Assembly (NCBI RefSeq): GCF_026802175.1
Contig: NZ_CP113797.1
Location: 372,001 to 436,000, forward strand
DNA length: 64,000 bases
Reading direction: 5' to 3'
Source: Thermocoleostomius sinensis A174
Lineage (GTDB): Bacteria; Cyanobacteriota; Cyanobacteriia; Elainellales; Elainellaceae
This document shows, one piece after another, positions 19,036-27,183 of this stretch. The translations under genes and the position numbers were made by a program. Every line of letters starts with the position of its first letter. The stretch's first letter is position 1. The notes under the pieces are model-generated. The model ran no database searches. It saw nothing but the letters and a program-made list of their open reading frames with translations, and was not told the origin of the DNA.

Positions 19036-20106
19036 ATGCAGAAACGAGTGAACCAAAACAGTCGCTTAAACCTGATAGCCGCTTCGATCGCCCTCCTTTC
19101 GCTACTAGTCGGTCTCATTCTTTCACTTCTGTGGAGTGAAGGAGCCTTGACATCCAGTGAAGGCGCTTGGGATGTTTTGGAGAATGCCCTGATTACTCTA
19201 ATGGGCGAGTATCCAGACAAACCCAAAACGATCGCAGGACAAGTGCTGCAACTGTTGCTATTAATTTTTGGCACCTTTGCCTTTGGGGCGATCGTTGGCA
19301 AAATATCTTCGGTCTTTGTGACTCGTGCCCTGCGACAGGAGAAAGCCGTGAAGCAATTTAACGATCACATCATTATTTGTAATTGGAATGAAAAAGCACC
19401 CACCATTGTGCGCCAGTTGTTAGAGGCAAACCAAGAACACCCACGGGACATTGTGGTAATTTCAGCGTCAGTGATCGACGATCGTAACGAATTTGACGAT
19501 CGCAGCGATGTTCACTTTATTCAAGCTGACCCAACTCACCATGCCACTTTAGAAAACCTCCAAGCTTGTCAAGCCAAAGCAGTGATTCTGCTAGCCGATG
19601 AAGCCTCCGAAGGCCCTGATGAGAAAAACGCCTTGATTGCTTTGGCTATTAAGCATCTGGAGCAAATTCCTGGACAAAAGAAGGATATCCATGTAGTGGG
19701 GGAACTCGTGAAACTGGGTCGCCGTCGCCACCTACGGGAGGCTGGCGTAGACGAGGTGATTTCAGCCCGCGACTATAGTTCGGGAATCATTGCCCAAAGC
19801 GCCGTGTTCAAAAATATGTCGGTGGTTTATCAGCAATTGTTGACGTATTCGGATGAGACGAACGAGTTTTATTTTATTGAGCCAGGCAAGTATCCAACAT
19901 CCCTTCACGGCAAAACCTTTGCTGAACTGACGCAGTGGATAAGCCAGTACAGCGCGGCCCATGCTGATAATCCTTTACTGCTAGTGGGTATCAAATCCGG
20001 ACAGGGAGAAATATGGTTAAACCCCAAACAGGAGCATTTCGATCGGTTAGAAGACACCGATTCATTAATTGTGATGGCGTTCCGCCACGTAGAACGGATT
20101 GTTTAG
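19036..20106 (+). CDS. Ion channel with RCK/TrkA-N domain and divergent pore
   Basis: 356 residues with the two-helix-plus-RCK plan of bacterial potassium channels. TM1 is about 12-33, a pore-helix-like stretch AWDVLENALITLMG at 44-57, and TM2 about 66-95. A cytosolic Rossmann-like RCK_N domain (from HIIICNWNEKAP) and an RCK_C-like tail ending near FAELTQWIS and DTDSLIVMAF follow. Where a potassium channel has TVGYGD this protein has LMGEYPDKP, so ion selectivity cannot be assumed. The RCK dinucleotide loop also departs from GxGxxG. ATG 19036 directly follows an in-frame GTG. It is likely a membrane-bound ligand-gated channel or regulator. Confidence 0.8.
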   Translation: MQKRVNQNSRLNLIAASIALLSLLVGLILSLLWSEGALTSSEGAWDVLENALITLMGEYPDKPKTIAGQVLQLLLLIFGTFAFGAIVGKISSVFVTRALRQEKAVKQFNDHIIICNWNEKAPTIVRQLLEANQEHPRDIVVISASVIDDRNEFDDRSDVHFIQADPTHHATLENLQACQAKAVILLADEASEGPDEKNALIALAIKHLEQIPGQKKDIHVVGELVKLGRRRHLREAGVDEVISARDYSSGIIAQSAVFKNMSVVYQQLLTYSDETNEFYFIEPGKYPTSLHGKTFAELTQWISQYSAAHADNPLLLVGIKSGQGEIWLNPKQEHFDRLEDTDSLIVMAFRHVERIV

Positions 20107-20199
20107 ACAAGACCCAAGATTGACGCATGAAATTTTCGCTTGATGCCGCTTTTGTTTGTGATCGACTGCCGATCGTAGGACTTCAGAGATTCTCTGACG

Positions 20200-21099
20200 T
20201 TATTCGCTGGGAGCAACCACTTGCAGGCGACGAGCAACCGTTGTGATGCCATCATCTCGAATTAAGATGGCTGAAACCCAACGAGTTTCTGGTGTAGCAG
20301 GGGCAGTCCCAATTTTGAACAATCCCCCTGAGCTAAGCAGTTCTAGCGTAATGTCGGTTGGATCAAGATAAGCGCTTGGCTGTACAGCTTCTTCAGCCGC
20401 AGCCCCCAACAACAACCGATCGCCCAAGGGTTCTAGCACAATTACATCAAACTCATACTTCTGTCCGGTGCCCACTTGCTCTGGCAGAATCACCTCCACT
20501 GTTGGCGGATTTTGTCCCTGTGTCACTTGGCTTTGCTCAGCCAAAATTTCCTGGCTGGCAATCTTCAAGTCTTCAAAGCGTTGCTGTGAGGTAATTGTTG
20601 CAGACAGATTGAGCGCATTCCCATTTCGCCGTTCAGTTCCTGTGATCGTGGTGGTAGTGGTTGCAACAATGGCATTCCCATCTCGTTCCCAATCGTTGAC
20701 TTGTGTGGCATAAGTAAGGTTGGCATAGCGTTCCCAAAAGTTTTCCAGCGCTTGTTGCAAACCGTCATAGGTTAAGCCATCCGAATTAGAAAAAGTAGGA
20801 CTGTAAAAGCTCATCACTGTTTCTAAATCCTGCTGACTGGCGGCCGCATCAATGCTGGCAATGGTTTCCAGAAGCTCAGCCGGAGCATCGCTAGCAACTG
20901 GGACAGGTTCGACATCTACTGGAGACGCTGGCTCAGGGTTGACATTCGCTGGGGTAGGAGTTTCGGTCTGTGCATGCACCCCACTAGCCCAACTAAGCAT
21001 GAATCCTAATAGCAAGAACGATACTAGCTTTAATAGGCGATCGCGCTTGCGTCGTTGTACCGAACGATTGAAGAGGAGAGGAAGGAGACAATTGGGCAT
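20200..21099 (-). CDS. Secreted NTF2-like (SnoaL-type) domain protein
   Basis: 299 residues. A basic N-terminus and a hydrophobic helix (about 23-42) end in a signal-peptidase-like site VHA before QTE, so it should be exported. A Pro/Ala-rich linker follows. An NTF2-like fold (about 75-190) is suggested by ASIDAAASQQDLETVMSFYS and NFWERYANLTYATQV, then a beta-rich C-terminal domain. No catalytic residues can be assigned. It converges with the channel gene and is divergent from murG. Confidence 0.75.
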   Translation of the reverse strand: MPNCLLPLLFNRSVQRRKRDRLLKLVSFLLLGFMLSWASGVHAQTETPTPANVNPEPASPVDVEPVPVASDAPAELLETIASIDAAASQQDLETVMSFYSPTFSNSDGLTYDGLQQALENFWERYANLTYATQVNDWERDGNAIVATTTTTITGTERRNGNALNLSATITSQQRFEDLKIASQEILAEQSQVTQGQNPPTVEVILPEQVGTGQKYEFDVIVLEPLGDRLLLGAAAEEAVQPSAYLDPTDITLELLSSGGLFKIGTAPATPETRWVSAILIRDDGITTVARRLQVVAPSE

Positions 21100-21311
21100 A
21101 GCCAGCAGCCTTGATCAGGGTCTCAGGAGATTATAGGCTAACTCAAGCCACTGCATTGGTTGTTTTTAGGTTTGTTTTTGCTAACTTCTGGAGATAATCA
21201 GCACCCATCAGCCGATCCAAACGGTAAATTTAGCGGTAAGATGCGGCAAAAGCGCAACGCAGCATCTCATTGAGGCACAACCCGATCGCCTCGCAACGGA
21301 GACTTAATTCT

Positions 21312-22388
21312 GTGTCTAATTTATCTTCAGTTCCCAAGCTTTTAATTGCAGCCAGTGGCACGGGTGGGCATTTGTTTCCGGCTATTGCCACCGCCGAGCA
21401 ATTGCCAGAATACCAGATTGAATGGTTAGGAGTTCCCGATCGACTAGAGACGCAACTGGTTCCCGATCGTTATCCGCTCCACACCATTCCTGTAGAAGGT
21501 TTCCAAAAGCGGTTAGGGGTTTCCACGTTGGTGATTTCTGGGCGATTGCTGGCTGCAATTTGGCAAGTGCGAGACCTGTTGCAACGAGGGCGGTTTCAAG
21601 CAGTGTTAACCACAGGTGGCTATATTGCGGCTCCTGCTATTGCAGCAGCCCGACTGATGGGGTTGCCCGTTGTTTTGCATGAATCTAACGCTTTACCAGG
21701 GAAAGTGACCCGATCGTTGAGTGCCTGGTGCAGTGTGGTGGCAATTGGCTTTGCGGAGGCAGCACCGTATTTACCCCGTGCCAAAACAGTTCATGTGGGA
21801 ACACCAGTTCGATCGCAGTTTCGAGCAGCCCTATCGATGATCACCGACCTACCAATTCCAGACAACGCACCCTTAATTGTGGTGGTGGGCGGCAGCCAAG
21901 GGGCAGTGGCAGTGAATCAGTTGGTCCGGCGATCGGCGCTGGCTTGGTTGGATGCTGGTGCATGGCTTGTTCACCTAACGGGCGATAACGATCCGGATGT
22001 CAAGGACTTCAGTCATCCGCAATATCTAGCGCTGCCGTTTTACAACAACATGGCCGGACTACTGCAACGGGCAACCTTAGTCATCAGCCGAGCCGGGTCT
22101 GGCACGCTAACCGAACTAGCTGCTACCCATACCCCTGCGATTTTGATTCCCTATCCCTATGCCGCTGACAACCATCAAACTTACAATGCCAAGGTGTTTG
22201 CTGATGCCGGAGCCGCTCTACTGTTTCAACAAGCTGAACTGACACCAGAAATCTTGCAAAGTCAGGTTTCACATCTGCTACATTCACCGCACACATTGCA
22301 GCAAATGGCCAATCGTATGGCACAACTAGCGATCGTAGATAGCGCTGAACGGTTGGCAGATCTAATTCGACAACTGGTGAATTCTTGA
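21312..22388 (+). CDS. murG: UDP-GlcNAc:undecaprenyl-pyrophosphoryl-MurNAc-pentapeptide transferase MurG
   Basis: Adds GlcNAc to lipid I to make lipid II on the inner face of the plasma membrane during peptidoglycan synthesis. About 358 residues from GTG 21312, which has GGAG upstream. An in-frame TTG at 21270 is a weaker alternative. Features are the N-terminal GTGGHLFPA loop, HESNALPGKVTR, the second glycine loop VVGGSQGA, and the UDP-GlcNAc site SRAGSGTLTELAA followed by PYPYAADNHQ. It is transcribed alone. Confidence 0.95.
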   Translation: MSNLSSVPKLLIAASGTGGHLFPAIATAEQLPEYQIEWLGVPDRLETQLVPDRYPLHTIPVEGFQKRLGVSTLVISGRLLAAIWQVRDLLQRGRFQAVLTTGGYIAAPAIAAARLMGLPVVLHESNALPGKVTRSLSAWCSVVAIGFAEAAPYLPRAKTVHVGTPVRSQFRAALSMITDLPIPDNAPLIVVVGGSQGAVAVNQLVRRSALAWLDAGAWLVHLTGDNDPDVKDFSHPQYLALPFYNNMAGLLQRATLVISRAGSGTLTELAATHTPAILIPYPYAADNHQTYNAKVFADAGAALLFQQAELTPEILQSQVSHLLHSPHTLQQMANRMAQLAIVDSAERLADLIRQLVNS

Positions 22389-22855
22389 GGGTAATTCAAG
22401 TATCAGCCAGAATCGACTTGTTAGTAGGTTGGTTAGTTAAGATGCATCGAACTCCTAGTTTGTTAAAAAACGTTCGATCGCAGCTTACATTGACTCACAC
22501 AGTGTAAAGAATAGTGGCGGTCTCTCAGCAGAAACGAGCAGAAATTTTATGATTGAGGTGTGGGTTGAATACTTCAATCAAGTTCAATTCAAACATAATC
22601 TGAACAGATGTTCTCATCGCTTTCAGATAGTGCCGTTAACAATTAACCACCATTCAACCGATAGAGTTTCGTATCAATAGAGTGTTAATTGCTAACAGAA
22701 ATTCAGCCCTTTGAAGCGCCTCTTCAGCACTCATTTGTTTGCTTTCAATCTACTTTCAATGCTTGATCGAATTCACAGCTTGACTGGATTGATAGCAAAT
22801 CGGTGAGAAGTGGCTACGGATTAACTCATCAGCGTACACAACTGGAGTCAATGCT
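22389..22855. other. Spacer between murG and the 46-residue protein
   Basis: No gene or conserved RNA is recognised in these 467 bp. The sequence is AT-rich and carries no repeats worth naming. Confidence 0.4.
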
Positions 22856-22996
22856 ATGACTATTGTTCAAGCGATGCAAGGGACAATTCAATTTTTAGCT
22901 GAAGCTGTGACTCGGCTTTTTAGCCCCAGTGACGATCAGTATCCTGCTGTTGGAGTTCAACCGTTTGATGGTGATGCGTATTCGCAATGGCGTTAG
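22856..22996 (+). CDS. Small 46-residue protein with an FSPSDDxYPAVGVQPF motif
   Basis: A short frame with a good Shine-Dalgarno (GGAG, 8 bases before ATG) encodes 46 residues. An amphipathic helix (about 3-23: IVQAMQGTIQFLAEAVTRLF) is followed by SPSDDQYPAVGVQPFDGD and a short polar tail. Very similar small proteins with an FSPSDD..YPATGVQPF core are, to my recollection, widespread in cyanobacteria with no assigned role. The clear ribosome site and biased composition support a real gene. Confidence 0.75.
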   Translation: MTIVQAMQGTIQFLAEAVTRLFSPSDDQYPAVGVQPFDGDAYSQWR

Positions 22997-23069
22997 TGCG
23001 TAGGGAGGGTTGAAACAACTCATGTAATCATGTGAGGGGCGATCGATCTGGGACATATTCCGTTTGTCG

Positions 23070-23156
23070 CTCTCACCCTGAATTCTGCTCTCGTGGGGCG
23101 AAGGACTTTGATCCGGTCGCCCTTCCTATTTGGGAAAGGGGTTGGGGCATGAGGGT
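23070..23156. repeat. Interspersed repeat resembling cyanobacterial CCCTCACCC/GGGTGAGGG elements
   Basis: The stretch CTCACCCTGAATTC...GACTTTGATCCGG...TATTTGGGAAAGGGGTTGGGG...GAGGGTT matches the plan of a palindromic spacer repeat common in filamentous cyanobacterial genomes, where C-rich and G-rich arms flank a GACTTTGATCCGG-like centre. Arms pair only partly here, so this looks like a decayed copy. A 69-codon open frame crossing it is considered spurious. Confidence 0.45.
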
Positions 23157-23334
23157 TAGACTTGCAAACGTAACGTCCTCTGATCGATCGTTCCTTGTAA
23201 TTGGACTTTGCCTAGTCATATACTTCTGCCATAAGTGGTAGAACCATCTGCCGCAAATCTGCCCACAGTGCCATGGGAATTTTCAACTTCAAGCTGGAAA
23301 ATATGGTCAATATGGACTTTTATGCAGAGGATTT

Positions 23335-23529
23335 ATGGCGCTAAAGCTCAACGTTCCAACGATCGATAGTCCCGAATCAGCTAAAGCCTTAAAAGAAACA
23401 ATATTGACCTCCGAACCTGACGCCAAAGTAGATGTAAATTTAGACACCAAAACAGTCACGGTTGAATCGCAGGCATCTGAAGAAACATTTAGACAACTTA
23501 TTGTTGCAGCGGGACATCAGCTTGCTTAA
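23335..23529 (+). CDS. Atx1-like heavy-metal-associated (HMA) fold protein lacking the CxxC
   Basis: 64 residues with the beta-alpha-beta-beta-alpha-beta pattern of the cyanobacterial copper chaperone Atx1: LNVPTI opening, VDVNLDTKTVTV hairpin, and a closing AAGHQL. Where Atx1 has a metal-binding C-x-x-C after VPTI, this protein has D-S-P-E-S, with serines at both cysteine positions. It has no cysteine at all. AGAGG lies a few bases before the ATG. Copper or other soft-metal binding by the usual site is therefore unlikely. The closing histidine that Atx1 uses near the metal (AGH) is kept. Confidence 0.75.
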   Translation: MALKLNVPTIDSPESAKALKETILTSEPDAKVDVNLDTKTVTVESQASEETFRQLIVAAGHQLA

Positions 23530-23586
23530 TCAGTCGCTTGTTTGGTTCACACTTGTAAATTATTAAGACTGAATCCAATTAACACT

Positions 23587-23640
23587 AAAACATCGATCGC
23601 TTCATTCAGGCGTGCGTAGCGATCGATGTTTTGATTTTGA
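23587..23640 (+). terminator. Terminator hairpin built on GATCGAT palindromes
   Basis: A perfect 15-bp inverted repeat (23587-23601 and 23618-23632) with a 16-base loop begins 58 bp after the Atx1-like stop and runs into TTTTGATTTT. The mirrored A-run at its left end lets it serve the converging minus-strand SLOG gene as well. Confidence 0.75.
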
Positions 23641-23684
23641 TAGTGGCACTTAATTAATCAGCCCGATCATCAATGCATTTAAAA

Positions 23685-24494
23685 CTACAGCACTGCCGTA
23701 CTAGTCATGACTTCACTAGCCTTATCTGCGGGAGTATCGATTGCAAAAAAGTCTTTGAATGCATGACTTAGCTGCTGAGTGGATTGGGTGGCGTCACAAA
23801 CAGTAAGGCCGTTTATTTCGGCTCCCATATGAATCAATGCTGATAGCGGCGGAAAGGCAAGTTCCGGGCGTTGCATGGCAACAGCAATTTGGTCGGCTAG
23901 TCGCCCTGTACCTGCCATTACCATCACCGGACGCCCTTCGGCGATGCTAGACTGCACATCCACAGAGGCGATCGTGCCACCATTAATTAGCAGTGTCAAA
24001 GACTTTTCGCCGTTAGACAGCAAACTAGCGATCGTAGCAATCCAGCGAGATTCATCTCCCCAGCGCTGTCCAGGGATCAAGATAAAGTGAGTGTGGTGCG
24101 GCTCTAGACCGTGTTTTCCCGGAGTATTGGCATTGGGTAAGTGCACTTTTCCAACGGGAACCACCCCAACAAGAGGGAACGAGGCATTAATCGCTGCTCG
24201 GGCCTGACCCATTAACCGCATGACGCCGGCATCGGTGCCACCATCCACAACGGTAATACCAAGTTCTTCAACGACAGGAGCTAAAAATTCTACGAATAGA
24301 GAGTGCAGGCAATGGCTATCTTCCGGATCAAGCTGACATGCACCCCCAATTAATACCAATACCGGACGCGACTTGCTCAAACCTACAGCCTCCAACGCAG
24401 ACGGTAACGCTTGCCAAATTGGCACTTCAATTGCCTTTGCAGTCTGTCCACTGCTAAAGGTCAACAGAAGACTAGACAGATTGGAGGAGAGCAT
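23685..24494 (-). CDS. SLOG-fold protein of the TRPM/LSDAT type
   Basis: 269 residues. The segments VLVLIGGACQL (about 45-55), TVVDGGTDAGVMRLMG (about 80-95), GVVPVGKVHLP and the later TLLINGGTIA, PVMVMAGTGRLAD match the nucleotide-binding SLOG domain found at the N-terminus of TRPM channels and in stand-alone prokaryotic proteins (Pfam LSDAT_prok). SLOG domains bind nucleotides or their ribosyl derivatives; the ligand here is unknown. No membrane or effector domain is attached. The gene is alone on the minus strand and converges with the Atx1-like gene. Confidence 0.7.
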   Translation of the reverse strand: MLSSNLSSLLLTFSSGQTAKAIEVPIWQALPSALEAVGLSKSRPVLVLIGGACQLDPEDSHCLHSLFVEFLAPVVEELGITVVDGGTDAGVMRLMGQARAAINASFPLVGVVPVGKVHLPNANTPGKHGLEPHHTHFILIPGQRWGDESRWIATIASLLSNGEKSLTLLINGGTIASVDVQSSIAEGRPVMVMAGTGRLADQIAVAMQRPELAFPPLSALIHMGAEINGLTVCDATQSTQQLSHAFKDFFAIDTPADKASEVMTSTAVL

Positions 24495-24709
24495 TAAGGA
24501 ATGTAATAATTCAAACGTCTGAGATTTCTAAATATTAGCCTGCTTTCGGGAACGCCGCCGCATTTGCAATCGATGAATTTTAGTGAATTTCCAGTGAATT
24601 AGCCAAACAATATCGATGGACTTGTGATTAATTAGAAATCAGCCTGCCCATCCTCAAGGCAAGCAGGTAAGCTAGGTTTAGTTTGATCCTGCCGATTTAT
24701 CCTAAGTTT

Positions 24710-25360
24710 ATGATTACGATCGCCCTACCTAAAGGTGGACTGTTGAGTGACAGCATCCGGCTATTAAAGTCGGTTGGTCTAGACTTCAGTGCATTTCTAG
24801 ATTCGTCAAATCGGCAGCTTGAAATTTGGGATGCAAACCATACTGCTAAGGCGCTCCTAGTCCGAAACTACGATGTTCCAGTGTATGTAGAATATGGTCA
24901 GGCTCAGTTAGGGATTGTAGGGTATGACATTTTGCGGGAAAAGCGGCCCCAAGTCGCCCACCTACTGGATCTTCAGTTTGGACACTGTCGCCTATCCGTA
25001 GCCGTCCGCGCTGCCAGTTCCTATCAATCTGCCTTGGAACTACCAGCCCATTGCCGGGTAGCTACCAAATTTGTGCAGTGCGCCAATGAGTATTTCAACC
25101 GCTTGGATCTTCCAGTAGACATTGTGCCACTTTATGGCTCGGTTGAACTTGGACCAATCACGGGCATGTCAGAAGCGATCGTCGATTTAGTAGCTACAGG
25201 TAGAACCCTCACCGAGAATAATCTGGTGGAACTTGATAAACTGTTTGACAGCACGGCACGATTGATTGCTCATCCGCTGAGCTATCGGTTAAACCGTGAT
25301 CATCTACAAGCGTGGATTAATCGCATCGAAGCGGCTCTACCAACTGCTATTGTCTCCTAG
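24710..25360 (+). CDS. hisG: ATP phosphoribosyltransferase catalytic subunit, short form
   Basis: Catalyses the first step of histidine biosynthesis, joining ATP and PRPP. About 216 residues from ATG 24710 ([10 protein letters not shown]), the short form that needs HisZ as regulatory partner. Key segments are [11 protein letters not shown], the conserved [19 protein letters not shown] and the PRPP-binding run [18 protein letters not shown]. The frame opens 9 codons earlier, but the conserved N-terminus begins at MITIALPKG. hisZ is not in this window. Confidence 0.95.
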   Translation: MITIALPKGGLLSDSIRLLKSVGLDFSAFLDSSNRQLEIWDANHTAKALLVRNYDVPVYVEYGQAQLGIVGYDILREKRPQVAHLLDLQFGHCRLSVAVRAASSYQSALELPAHCRVATKFVQCANEYFNRLDLPVDIVPLYGSVELGPITGMSEAIVDLVATGRTLTENNLVELDKLFDSTARLIAHPLSYRLNRDHLQAWINRIEAALPTAIVS

Positions 25361-25472
25361 CACTCACCGGCATTTGCCTAGTCAAATACGGATCTAAACG
25401 GATCTGAGTTAGACGCAAAATCGCTGTTCTACTTCATAAAAGTCAGGAATTGATCACAAAACTTAAGAAAAT

Positions 25473-25501
25473 TTTAAGCTTTCTAGTTTTTTGCGTATAA
25501 T
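25473..25501 (+). promoter_or_regulatory. Possible sigma-70 promoter upstream of the receiver gene
   Basis: A perfect -10 TATAAT lies at 25496-25501, with TTTAAG 17 bp upstream as a poor -35. It is 165 bp before the stand-alone receiver gene at 25666. The weak -35 suggests that activation by another factor may be needed. Confidence 0.4.
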
Positions 25502-25665
25502 GTACTCGTTGCCTAACGGTATGTCAGCTTGAGTACTCTTTCCTTCGCGCCTCTGTGTGAACAAGGAGTTTCAATCTGAGTCAGAGTAGTGAGCTAGCCT
25601 CCGCTTCTAGCGCCAGTTAGCCGCTGAAAGAGAGTCTTGTTCAAACTCCCATCATTCTGGTACTC

Positions 25666-26118
25666 ATGGCTCTATCTACGGCGGACAGTATGAATCCAAT
25701 TTTCTCCCTTGGGGTTAATCAACAACCTCAGACGATTAAGCAGCCACTAGTTCTGGCAGTTGATGATGACGATGATAATCTTCTGCTTTTAAGTTACGCG
25801 CTCGAAACATTTGGTTGCAAGTTTATCAGCCGATCGGATAGTCAAACTGCCCTAGATGTCGCAAGAACCTATCAACCCGATCTGATTTTGCTGGATATTC
25901 TGATGCCCCACGTTGATGGGATGGAGGTGGTACAGCACCTTAAGCAGGATCTCTCAACGTGCAACATTCCTGTAATTGCCGTTACCGCCTTGGCACGAGC
26001 CGAAGATCGGCAAACCATTTTGCAGGCAGGGTTCACCGACTACTTAAGTAAACCCTATATGTTGGAAGACTTAGAGGCTTTGATTCAACGCCACACTGGA
26101 GTATGTCCAACTAGCTAG
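25666..26118 (+). CDS. Stand-alone response regulator receiver protein
   Basis: 150 residues comprising one CheY-like receiver (about 27-145) with an unstructured N-terminal lead. The acidic pocket is AVDDDDDN at 31-38, the phospho-acceptor is D77 in LILLDILMP, the switch threonine is in VTALAR, and the lysine is in YLSKPY. There is no output domain, so it must act by protein contact, as in a phosphorelay. It converges with the DUF2294 gene (13 bp between stops), at the head of a signalling cluster. Confidence 0.9.
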   Translation: MALSTADSMNPIFSLGVNQQPQTIKQPLVLAVDDDDDNLLLLSYALETFGCKFISRSDSQTALDVARTYQPDLILLDILMPHVDGMEVVQHLKQDLSTCNIPVIAVTALARAEDRQTILQAGFTDYLSKPYMLEDLEALIQRHTGVCPTS

Positions 26119-26131
26119 GTATCGGATTCGG

Positions 26132-26539
26132 CTAAAGGGGGGCCCGAGTCTTAAGGCGCTGGGTTGCTGACGAAGCTCGGACAGTGGGTTCCATTTTCAG
26201 GACGGCAATAATGCCAGTTCGGCCCGTTTCTAGGGTGGCATCACTCAGCAGATCAATCACCTCTACATTCAGAACTTCTTCAATTAACTGCTTTAGTCGG
26301 GGTTGAATAGCATCGTCTAGTTCTGAACGTACTTCTTCAGCTAGCGTTGTCTGTCCTTCTTTCGCCAGGATTTGCTCAGGTTGAGTAATTGAATCTTCTA
26401 TGACAATAACTGCTTTGCTGCCACATAATGAGCAAGTTATTTTGCCTGTGCGATGCCCTAACTCATCCCTGTAAAGTGCTTGAATACGTTGTGAAAGTGT
26501 TCGCTCTAGCTGACCATTCGTAGGAATCGAAGTATTCAT
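26132..26539 (-). CDS. DUF2294 domain protein
   Basis: 135 residues from the ATG ending at 26539, with GGAG upstream. It matches the DUF2294 pattern: QRIQALYRDELGHRTGKI, a CxxC pair (C36, C39), ILAKEGQTTLAEEVRSELDD, and VLNVEVIDLLSDATLETGRT. No activity is established for the family as far as I know. The CxxC could bind metal or be redox active. Its neighbours are all signalling proteins. Confidence 0.75.
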   Translation of the reverse strand: MNTSIPTNGQLERTLSQRIQALYRDELGHRTGKITCSLCGSKAVIVIEDSITQPEQILAKEGQTTLAEEVRSELDDAIQPRLKQLIEEVLNVEVIDLLSDATLETGRTGIIAVLKMEPTVRASSATQRLKTRAPL

Positions 26540-26596
26540 AATGACATCTCCATACAAAATAGACCGCTGCCGACAAGCTAGAGAATGCAATCTCAA

Positions 26597-27183
26597 ATCA
26601 TGGTTCGAGGAATTGCTCTAAGTTGACGAGCACGGCATATAGCTAAGCCTTTGGGGACTGTAAAATACTGTGTCAAGCGTAGCGATCGGCTCAATGGCTT
26701 CACAAACATCTATCGGTGGATTTTGAGATATCAGGGGCACTCGCCAAGTCTGTCTTAAGAGAGACACCAGAGTTGGACTGGTTTTGCTGCTGTGATTGGC
26801 TACCTTCATTGGTCAGACAGTCGTCTGCTCAACGGAGCTTAAAAGTCAGAAAATCTTAACTAATCCCTAATTACTTGTTCTGATCACGTTTCAGATAAGT
26901 GGCTTCCATTCCCTCGACCTGTCCCTGTTAGTAAGAGGAACTATAAGGGGGCCCCCATCAAGAGATGTCACCCGGTTTGAAACACCATCTACGTGTTCTA
27001 GTGCTTGGCGCTGGCTTGAAGTTGCACCTGTAACTGACTTCTAACTGGCTTCTAACTAATGACTGACGGCAACGCCTTAGTAGAGCAGTAAGATAGTAAA
27101 TATTTATAGGTACAATTTCTGCGTTGGTTATTCAGGCTGCTCAAACAGCATGGAAAGGCGTGAGCATTAAAGCGAGCGAGTGC
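26597..27183. other. Regulatory spacer upstream of the hybrid kinase
   Basis: About 590 bp without a supported gene. It contains a perfect 10-bp palindrome of five G and five C (26947-26956) and an 11-bp tandem repeat (27031-27057, listed separately). A TACAAT box at 27111-27116 could be a -10, without a recognisable -35. Confidence 0.4.
27031..27057. repeat. 11-bp direct repeat, 2.5 copies
   Basis: TAACTGACTTC (27031-27041), TAACTGGCTTC (27042-27052) and TAACT (27053-27057) repeat with an 11-bp period. One helical turn per copy is the spacing used by OmpR/PhoB-type response regulators. It lies about 130 bp upstream of the receiver-kinase gene. Confidence 0.6.

Noticed and set aside
23032-23241. 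69-codon open frame on the plus strand
   Set aside because: It crosses a decayed interspersed repeat and has no ribosome binding site or family resemblance.
26618-26809. 63-codon frame upstream of the DUF2294 gene
   Set aside because: Weak composition, no ribosome site and no recognisable motif.
26947-26956. Perfect five-G five-C palindrome
   Set aside because: Ten bases are too few to imply a function; no T-run follows and no repeat partner was found.
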